Of a stretch of DNA of 64,000 bases, positions 46,620 to 56,400 are shown piece by piece; the first letter of the stretch is position 1; each line of letters begins with the position of its first letter. Source of the stretch: Thalassia testudinum (Eukaryota > Streptophyta > Magnoliopsida > Alismatales > Hydrocharitaceae); the NCBI GenBank assembly GCA_037157565.1, contig JAZHRO010000013.1:33794501-33858500 (forward strand), written 5' to 3'. The translations under genes and the position numbers were made by a program. The notes under the pieces are model-generated. The model saw only the letters and a program-made list of their open reading frames with translations, was not told the origin of the DNA and ran no database searches.

Positions 46620-46700
46620 AATCCCAGACGTCTGGGAGGGGTTCCAGACGTCTGGTCCGACGTCTGGGCCACCTCCCAGACGTCTTAAAAAATGTCTGAA
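46620..46700. repeat. Cluster of CCAGACGTCTGG-like palindromes (terminal, U3 cluster)
   Basis: Five matches within about 80 bp at the outer end of the LTR, upstream of the TATA-like element in transcription direction. Confidence 0.9.
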
Positions 46701-46722
46701 GCCGCGCGTTCGTAACATGGTA

Positions 46723-49700
46723 GCAACCCAGATAGGGGTTAGATTATCCTCTTTGATAATGCCATAAACTAGGCCTCAGATGTTACCACCTTTTAGAAAA
46801 GTGTTATTTATCACCGTCAAACTTGTAGATGTACTTATTTTTTACAACAGTGGGGTTGTGTTGGACCTTTATTTTATCAATTTATTGAAAGTCTAGGCTT
46901 GCTATTTGAGCCCATTATTTTTGGGCTATACCTATTCGTTAGATTCGTGAGTGATCTAGATTACTCACCGATATTTTTAAGTAAATAAGAATGGGTTTTG
47001 AGTTTACCCCCCCCAAGAAGAAGGGGTTTAGGATCGTCTTTTTTATCCTGAAGATGCCCCTCCTCACAATATCTTGAAGATTACTCACTGCGAGGGATTT
47101 TATCTAAAAAATTTGACCAAATTTGGGTATCGGTATGTGTATGAATAAAATCTAATCAATTGCCCTATTTAAATATTCGAATAAAATCTCCATTTACTCG
47201 AGATATATAAGTCTCACCTCAAGTCTCTCATTCCCCTAACTCTAATCTTCGTGATGATTCTCTCCATGATTTTGAAGGTTGGGAATACTCTTAAAATTTC
47301 TATTGAACATTTATTCAGAGATAGAGATTTTTTGTTTGAAAGTTAATTGTGTTTACTCTGTCTTTGTATTTTTTATATTTTTATTTTTGATGTATTTTCC
47401 TTAAAGAGTTTTTTTTTGTAATAATTTTAGTGAAAATCAATAAAACTAGAATAGCCTGAGTTCTTATGTTTAGAGTTTGTTAAAACTAAATAATTAATGA
47501 ATAATATTATAGATTTTTCTTTTTCTTTGGCTTTAATTTGACATGATTTTAGTGTAAAATTAATTTATAAATTGATCTCGATGGGTAGATGGATATAGAT
47601 ATAAATTTAGATTTTTGTATCCGATTGATAAATAAGTAGGATATAAGTATAAATTTTATAAATAAATATAAATATATATTTAGCCAAATTCGATTTAAAT
47701 TCAATCCATTTACTGATCCAAGAATAAGTTACCTTAACCTTTTCGCTTAGTCGAACTTATGGCAAGTTATTCATGCTTACTTCATTTAAACTAGAATGAA
47801 GTTATTAGACTTATCCCATTTATTTATCCTTTGATGTAAAGTAAATTGAACTTTTTTCATGTCCTACCAAATATAAAGTACATTGAATCAAATCATGATT
47901 ACCTCTTCTTTAGATAGACTGTAATGCCAAATACTGGTTGTATCGTGCTAACCCAACCTAACACTTCTTCATGCAAAATTCATGATTTCCCTTTCCTTTT
48001 CTAGGACATCACGTCTCAAATCAAGATCTTGACATGACATCTCTAGCAACTGCAAGTAGGATAGGGCATTGATCTCCGTGAGTAACACCTGCCCCTCATC
48101 TTTTGTTCCATTCACCCTATGAATTGTCAGGATCTCATTAGTGAGATGTTATGTAGGGTTGGGGGTACCCCTGTCCCAATCAAGGTTAGGGGTACCCCTA
48201 CCCCAACCACTGTCCATTTCATCAATACCTTATTATCCGACTTTTGGAAGGTTATCAATGGCTGATTATTGCACCATATGTTGCTACAAAAATAATAGTG
48301 GTTTGGCATGTCTAACATCATCATTTGGTTCTACTTTCATAGGTTATGTTTTGTCAAAGTAAAGATAGTTGCACTTGAATGCTTGAATGAATTGGAATAC
48401 ATGTTTGGATTAGCTTTACGATAAATGAATTCCATCTCTGCTAATTCATGCTTTTACAAAAAAGTTGTTCTTAATAGACATTCACCTAGTTGACTAGTTA
48501 ATGATTTTATCTTAGATCAAAGGTTTAAGTTTAGTTGCTATTATGCTTCATAGTTGACAAGTTAAGTGTTCAACTCTCTTTCAGGTTAGCTAGGTTGAAT
48601 GGGTTGTTTATTAGACTTCATTTGAATGTCATCTTCAACCTCTCACCTAGATAACCAAATTAATACACTTTGTTGTAGGGCATGGAATAGTGGTGGAAAA
48701 TCACTCCGTAGTTGTGAAGGTCCCAAGTTTGACCCTCCCTAATGTCAAAAACAAAAAAGATAGCTAGACATGCTATTTAATGTTTGCTCTACCTGTTTCA
48801 TACCTAATTATTCAAGATTATAAGTGTGTCTCTGACTGGTTCCTTGTTATAAAAAAAATCACAAAGCAAACTTATGATTTTACTTGAAATCCTTAAATGA
48901 CTCAAAAAATAAAAATACGCCAAGGTTTGATTTCATTTTGCAAATGGCAAATAATTAGCCTAATCAACCATCATCTTAGAATCAAATAAAATCCAATATC
49001 TTATGAAAGAACTTTACATGAAGCCTTGATCGGAAATCTTGCAGAAATTATTCTTAGATTCTAGAATTCCTCTCTTTATAAACTTGACTTCAAGATGAAT
49101 GATTCCTTATCGTTTCTACTACCCACTAAATGAGTACTCCATATGTAGTTCTCGACATAGACACCATAATGTGAGCAAGGGCCAAAACACCCTCTCAAAC
49201 TCACATGCACTTTATTTCACGAGAAACATGGAACTCAAGTTTTCTCGAACTCACATGCACTTTGTTTCACAAGAAAAATGAAACTCAAGTTTTCTCACAA
49301 AACTTGACGACTCCTACAACTAAAACCTGGCTTCTTGTTCGTAGGAGAGGACTCCACATTCTTCTAATCTATTATACGCTTTATGAGTAACCAAAATTGT
49401 TTATTGTACATCAATTTAGGAAGAAGAAACTAAAAAGTTGGACTACACATGAATATGGGTGATTATGCCTAATCACATGCAATTATACCTCTAACATTGA
49501 ATTGTCAAGAGGTAAACATAAGTTAGTGGGTGGCCATAAAATGCAAAAGTATAGTGTTAGTGATGTGAAAATGATGAACAATGTAGTTGAAACTAAAAGC
49601 AAAGCTCAACTAGTTGATTAGTTGTTTGCCTAGTCAACTAATCACGTTGCATAGAGTTGATTTTGGTATCAAACCTTGATTAATCAACTAGGCATATCTT

Positions 49701-50211
49701 GTTTTTCTCAAGTTTGTTAGTTTCCTTTTAACCCTCATGCATATTTGTTTTGTACACTTGGATCCTTGGAAAATTTAAGATATCACAATTTCTTTTGCTG
49801 CATCTTCCCACCGCTGTCATTGCATTTGCCATTAGTCTTGCCATGGGTGCCCATATCCTCCTACTAACCTTTACTAGATGTAATCCTTTGCAGGAGTCTC
49901 AGATTTTGATCGTTGACCGTAGCTGGTGGTGATTGGTGGGAGAGAGTGGTTTTTTTTTTGTCTCTTACTTGTTTGTTTGATCTCATCTCACTATCAGATC
50001 GATTTTTAGTTACATACTAACGTAACCTAACTTTAGATGTTCAGAGGTTTTGATACCTTAACTTGTACCAGCGAGTCAGCGACTCAAGCACCAGTGGGGG
50101 CATGTATGCAAAAAAAAAAAAAAAAAAAGGAACTTTGTGAGGGCTGTGGAGTAAATAAGATTTTTCCTAGATTCTATCACGTAAATTCGAACAAAAAAAA
50201 AATGAAACGAG
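46723..50211. other. Intergenic region between the Gypsy element and PNO1
   Basis: AT-rich with no recognisable gene. It contains two GGGGTACCCC palindromes (about 48165 and 48195), a 50-bp tandem repeat at 49193-49292 and an A18 run near 50111. Parts at 47700-47960 look like an old MITE without identifiable ends. Confidence 0.4.
49193..49292. repeat. 50-bp tandem repeat
   Basis: Two adjacent units (49193-49242 and 49243-49292) share AACTCACATGCACTTT and AACTCAAGTTTTCTC, with a few substitutions. Confidence 0.88.
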
Positions 50212-50219
50212 AAACCCTA
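50212..50219 (+). promoter_or_regulatory. Telo-box (AAACCCTA) near the PNO1 5' end
   Basis: AAACCCTA lies 189 bp upstream of the PNO1 start codon. Telo-boxes are common near transcription starts of plant ribosomal-protein and ribosome-assembly genes, which suits PNO1. Confidence 0.6.
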
Positions 50220-50407
50220 GGGCCGCCGCCGTGCCATTATCACGGGACGTGCAAACCCTTCAAAGCCTTCCCACCGAGAGTACATAAACATCCCTAGCGC
50301 TCCTTTCAACCCTTCTCCCTTCTCCCCCGCCGAAGCCCTGCTGCGGCCGCCACTCCTCTCCGTCCTGCCTTCCTTCCCAAGGGGCACCTCCAGTGGGCTC
50401 TACCAAA

Positions 50408-53400
50408 ATGGAGATCGACACGGCAGCGGTGCCGCCCCCCTCTTCCTCTTCCTCTCTGCCCGCGAAGCCTCAGTTCGAGGCCTTGCGGCCGGAGGAGATG
50501 GCCAGCGGGAAGCCGCAGTTCCGCAAGATACCGGTCCCCCCTCACCGTTACACCCCTCTCAAGAAGTGCTGGATGGACATCTACACCCCCATCTACGAGC
50601 AGATGAAGATCGACATCCGCATGAACCTCAAGGTCCAATCTTTCCATCATATCTCGCCCTTTTAGCGTAAACTCATTTGGATTCTGCCTCTAAGCATCGG
50701 AAAGGCCCGGTCTTTTTTGTTCCTTAAATTGCCTGTTTCGATGTGTCTTCTCTTTTCTTTTTTTTGTGGTGCACATGATGGCTTACGCTCGGTCGCTGAA
50801 ACACCAAGGTTGAAGCTTTCCATCATCCCTCGTCCTTTAAGCATGAACTCATCTCGGTTCTGCCTTTAAGCATCGGAAAGGCCCGGTTTTTTATGCCCTT
50901 TTCGATTTCCTTTCTTTTTTGGTGCACAAGTTGGCTTACGCTCGGTTGCTGAAACACCAAGGTCGAAGCTCTCCATCATCCCTCCCCCTTTAGCATAAAC
51001 CCATCTTGGTTCTGCATCCAAGCATCGGCAAGGCGGGACCTTTTTGTTCTTTTACCTGCATTTTGGATGATTTTCTTGGTGTCGCTAGGAAAGGTGGCAT
51101 TGTTGTAAAAATCAGATGATTAGGCTGACTACTCTGTTGAATAGTCCTAATTGGCCCCCCACCGACTTGAGTACCCATACTCGGGCCAATAGTCAAGCCA
51201 GCCCGACTACTCAGCTGAGTAGTTGGCCGATTTCACTGGGTCGGAACCTGACTTGGTTAGAAGTTACAATAATTAAAAATTTTGAGTTTATGTTATGTAT
51301 TTCCTTTGGACTTATAATTTGTAGCTTATTTTCATTACCTTGATCTTCATAATGGTTGATCTTCATATGATGTTATATTTTATTCATTGAAATCTTAAAT
51401 CATGTAAATACATTTTATTAATATATTTTACGAGTATATATATTTAAGTATTTAAAAAAAATCTGACTGGCTACTTTCCAATTACTCTCCCGCATGCATA
51501 CCTATACTCTTTTGTTAGTGACCCGTCCGACTGAATACCGACTACCTATGTTACAACATTGGAGGATGGTGCCCATGCTCGCTTACACTTGATCACTGAA
51601 ACTTTTGCATATTTAAGCTGATGCGCATCCTTTGCTATTCCATCTTCTTTTTCTTAGTTGTGCTTAGATTTGGATAATTTTTCACAAGTGTGCGTTGACA
51701 AGGTTTGAGCAGGTACACTTCCTTCAATGTTTCATTCAGTTTTTATTCGTTTTTCTTAAGTTTCATTTCTTGCTTGGGTTGAGAAGCTTAATTTGGATAA
51801 TTTTTGACACCCACAAATAATGAAGTAGTGGAGGTTGAACTCTGCTTTCATCATGTACGGAAAAAGAATGTAGATGGGTGATTGGGATGTGCTAAGAATT
51901 TTGTCCTGGTTGTTGGCTAAGAGTGAACTAAAATGATATAGATGAAAACAGGTAAGTTGAGGACTTTTAGGTGAATGGAGGGGGTAGAAGCACATGATAT
52001 TTGATTTTTGAAACTGTAGGTGGTGGGTTGCTAAACACCTTAGGATGGAAACGAGGTCTTTGCAAGAAGGCATTGCATCTACCAAAGAAGGATCTGCAGC
52101 ATTTGTTCATGCTTTTTTTGTACTTGCAAGCATTTCAGTGACCATTTCTAGAGGTCTTGTAGGAAAAGAAGCAAGAGCGGTTAGGAGGACCTGAATCCCC
52201 TCATTTGACCCCTGGCTTGAGATTTCCCAAATCATGAAAATGCTCCAGAAACAAAGTCAACAAATGTATCCTCCTTCCTAATAGAATTAGATGACTGACT
52301 CTATTGATGAGTAACGAAGGGGGGCAAGACCGATTCTTTTCACTCTCTTCGTCCATCCGTACATTTATGGATTGTGACCTTGTTCGGGACCCAAACACCA
52401 TGCCTTAGTTTGGTTTTGGGTAATATTGATTTCGTGCTGTAGCAGGATAGCGCTTCTTTTTTTTAATTTTGAATTATCTAATTTGATTCCACCAAACTCA
52501 ATGTTGGGTGTGTCTTTATGGTTTAAATGTAGCTAAGTGCAGTCATCATGCCTTTGAATAAATGCTACAATTATATGTTCTAGAGAGTGCTAGTATTTAC
52601 ACTAAACCATTGCTGTGCTAGCACTTGTTATAGATCTGGGAACAGTTATCTGTTTTTACTATTACTGTGTACATTAATTTGTTACATTGACCTTTTTTTG
52701 TAAGCATAAGAACATAAATTGAAAACATAAATATTTGAGGTCAGTAAGTTATCCTAAAAATTGCCTTTTTAAGAACTGAGGTGCTGATTATCATGTGCTT
52801 CTTGGTTCCGTTGGAGGCATAGATTCAAATTCACCAAGGTCTTTGCATTTTTGCATTATAGCTTTTTTGTTCTTTTATGCTGTGAAAGGCTTTGGAAATT
52901 GTCATGGAAAGATGTGGGTAATTATCTCGTGTTTTTTGTTTTCTTTTGTGAACTGAGCATTAAACTGGCTTGTTCATAACTCTCCATGTTTTTCATAGGC
53001 ATCACCATAGACAGTGCTAATGTGTCTTGTCAAAGAAACATAGAGCTAAAGAGATTCTTACTTTTGGGTGCTATGATCTCTATGTTTTAGGAATGTGCAG
53101 GTGCTGTTTCAGGTCCTTGCATGCGCTTTTTGTTACTGTTAGAGTTTGGAATGAGCCATCTGGTAGTGTCTTGTGGTAGTCAATGGTGAGTCATGTGTAG
53201 GGCCCATGTTGGGGATGTTCGTGTGCGCGAGTCCATGTGTGCATGTGCATGTGTGTGAGTTTTGGCTTCCAAGGTAAGTCTATTTTGTGCCATGTGGCAA
53301 GTTGCTTCTTTGATTGGTTGGTTGGAGTCCAAATTAGGATTGTGTTAATTTATGAATAGGTGATTCGATTTGATTGAGTTTGTTTTAGGAAATAGGATTA

Positions 53401-56400
53401 GTAAATCCTAAAGTTAGGATTGTAATTGGGATTAGATCTATTTAAATAAAGATCAACTCCCCTTGATTTCTTTTGAGGTCCAATTAAATATTTTTCAACC
53501 CTAAGGACTCGTCTCTTCTCTCTGTCTCTCTCTCTCTCTCTCCATGTGTGTCAACATTGAAAGAGAAGGGCTCCTCCATGCATGATTGACTCACACATGT
53601 TATCCTCCTAGCCCCTTGATCTCATGTGTGTGGAGAAGAGAAGATCTCTCTACATGCGTGAAACATGGAGTCGTACTGAAGGTTGAGTGCCAAGTCAAGA
53701 CCAAGTTCAAGCTCAAGGTGTGTGAACTTGTCATGTACTCGGGAAAGCCAAGAAGAGGACATTGGCTTTGGGGCATAGAAGAAGAGGCACGGAGACCTCA
53801 GAGTTCAAGTTTGGGGGACGTGCGAGCCTCCTAGTTCTCATGTACCGGGGAATGCTAAGCTATAACACTTGACTCCTGGGCATATAAGAAGAGGCATAGA
53901 GACCTTCATAAGTTGTAGTTATGGCTGATGCAAAGGCCACAATCGCCACGAAGATCTACAAGCTCCATGTTTCCTGGAGAGCGCACCTAAAAATTGTGAG
54001 GGAACTAAGGCAAAGAATTGGGAGAAGGAGAACTACGTGGTCTCGTTTATGTCTCTTGATTTAGAGAAGTTCTAGGTGTTACTCAAAGAAGAAATGATGA
54101 CTGTAGCCATAGCAATGACTACTGAGGTTGCAAAAGGACTTGTAGTTGCACTAGAAGATACGTTCAATGAAGATCTAGGAGCATATATAGATGAGGATTG
54201 GGAATTCTGTTGGTGGGGCAACTAGCCTTACAGTTTCTACATCATGCAAGTTTTTTACCCTCTTCGATGTTCAACTTGAGGGGTCGTATTTGAGTTTGGA
54301 ATAAGGTACATGGCAGTCAGTGATGAGTAATGTGTGGGACCCATGTTGGGCATGTGTGTGTGTGAGTCCAATGTGCATGTGTGTGCGTGTGTCCCTATGT
54401 GTGCATGTGTGACTTTTGGCTTCCAAGTTAAGTTTATTTTGTGGGACATGTGGTAAGTTGTTTCTTTGATTGGTTGATTAAGAGTCCAAATTAGGATTGA
54501 GTCAATTTAGGAATAGGTGATTTGATTGAGTTTGGTTTAGGAAATGGGATCATTAGGATTGCAATTAGGATTGTATCTCTTTAAATAGAGGTCAACTCTC
54601 CTTGTTTTCTTTTAAGTTACAATAAAATATTTTCCAACCCTAAGGACTCCTCTCCCCTCTCTCATCTTCCACACTGACGTCTCTCTCTCTTCTCCATGGT
54701 GCCAACTTTGAAAGAGAAGGGCTCCCCACATCATCGACTCTCACAGTTACAAATAAAAGATATGCTCCTTTGTTTTGCTTTTTTGATTTCTATTTGTGAT
54801 TGCACTTATTGGCCTTGATATTTAGTCTTTTATTTATACATTCCTTTGCTTGCTTATAGTTTGGATTATTTTTTCCCACTTTCAATGTGATGAGCAGGCC
54901 GATCCAAGGGTCTTGCATTTAAAGTGTGCAAGCACTCATTTCACCCGGCCTATATTATCTTATGTGGCATCTTCAAGGATTTCAATGCTATATTATTGTA
55001 TTTAAATTAGAGAGATGCCATAAATTTGTAATTAATTAGTAAACGAATCGATATTCATCCCCCAGACTTCAAATTTCTTAGGTTAGAGGTTAGGATGCTT
55101 CATGGAATTAATATGAGTGAAAAAAACTCTCGTTATCCCTTGCCTCTAACCAGTTATCTTTGCTTAATACCTAAGAGGAATATCATGTACTTTATGTACT
55201 TGAGAGAATTCATCTCTTCCGGCGAAGTTTCCTTCCAATCAGGCTACGAGCCCATCTCCCTTCTCTACCTGATTCTAAAGTACCTGTCATTATGGATCTT
55301 TTGTATTGCCAAAAGCCTCATTCTGTTTTCTGAAAATGAGCTTCTTTCACCCTCAAAATACTATTGATTTACTATAATAAAAATTCCAAGCCTCTTTTGC
55401 CACATATGTAGAATGTTCATAAAGAACCTGCATATCTGAAATCCAAAAGGTGTAGCCCTAAATATTGTAATCTTCTTCACCTCCACTACATCTGGTTCAT
55501 GATCTGAATACTCTGGTTTACAACTTAACATTGAATTTTGCCACTCCACATCATAAAGAATCCCTGTCAAATCTCCATATATTCCACCTGCTTTAAACTG
55601 ATTATTACAGCATGATATTGGGTTCCTATCATGAATTAACTCCAATAAACCAGCTCCATGTTTCTTATAAAAAATTAAGGGTGCCAACCTATCATATAAA
55701 GCCTCCCCCAATTGCCAATGAGACATCATATGATCAGCTGAATTTCCAGGTAATCCTGCAGCAGTATTCTATGCAACTGTTGAAGCATAGACAATGTAGA
55801 AAATTCTTCCATGTGGAAAGCCTGATTTATCTTAAGCGTGGAATATTGCTCAGAATCAAAGAAAGGAATGAAGTCAACAGAATCCTTTGCTAATGCCTGA
55901 TTTTATTTTGTCCTTTGGAACTAACCCAAGATCATTTTGTCCTTTGCCATCTGCTCGACCAGAAAACCCTGCAGCACATCATTCTTTCTTATCAACTTCT
56001 GCAGATGAATTTCGGGTGATAGTTATAGACTCTGTGATGATTTCATATGGCATCCAATATTCTTCATTTGTGGAACTGGTTGGATGATTTTTAGGGTTTG
56101 TCCTCTTGCACTTTCTCAGCGACCCTTCTTTAGCATTTCTTCCCTGCTTCTGTCAAATTACTTAGAAAAGTGTTTTCCACTTGTTAGAGGGATTTCACTA
56201 TGCCATAATCAGAGCCAGATGACGAACTGTGATATTTCCTCCTCCAAATCCTATTCAGAGTTAACAAGTTCAGTATTTTGGGCATTGCACCTAATGCCCT
56301 CAATGATTCATCGATATCCAGATTACCGAATGTTTGGACTCGAAGTTCAAAAATCTGATTTGGCACGATCAAGCCCAGCTGAATACAAAACATCTTCCTC

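Larger units (their letters stand above)
28945..46717 (-). mobile_element. Tekay/Del-like chromovirus Gypsy LTR retrotransposon with three nested insertions
   Basis: The whole element is flanked by the 5-bp duplication TGGTA (28940-28944 and 46718-46722). The order on the minus strand is: 5' LTR (46717-44032), primer-binding site (44028-44017), gag, protease, RT-RNase H, integrase with a C-terminal chromodomain-like segment, then the 3' LTR (36995-28945). Subtracting the insertions at 29605-32375, 32719-35330 and 40752-43413 with their 5-bp duplications leaves about 9.7 kb, normal for this clade. The clade is inferred from integrase-linked residues VKVLWRSQRYEEATWKPE, the long LTRs and the tRNA-Met primer site. 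Gag is internally deleted, and protease/RT and integrase are frameshifted, so the element cannot act alone. Comparing the first roughly 265 bp of the two LTRs by eye I count 8 differences, seven of them transitions. Confidence 0.93.
44032..46717 (-). repeat. 5' LTR of the Gypsy element
   Basis: 2,686 bp, TATAACGACC (TG changed to TA) to CGTAACA, followed by the TGGTA target duplication at 46718-46722. It carries about 17 CCAGACGTCTGG-like palindromes in two clusters (45833-46185 and 46620-46700), a CCTAGGATTCATGC repeat array (about 45409-45545) and a promoter-like palindrome at 46481-46502. Confidence 0.93.

Noticed and set aside
45833..46700. CRISPR-like array of short palindromic repeats
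   Set aside because: The spacing is irregular, repeats are only about 12 bp with half-site variants, there are no cas genes, and the context is a plant LTR.
50393..50407. GTG start for PNO1 five codons upstream of the ATG
   Set aside because: Nuclear plant genes rarely start at GTG, and the ATG at 50408 fits the family.
54255..54449. His/Thr-rich minus-strand open frame
   Set aside because: It translates the TG/CA-rich part of the 3' LTR of the TRIM-like element.
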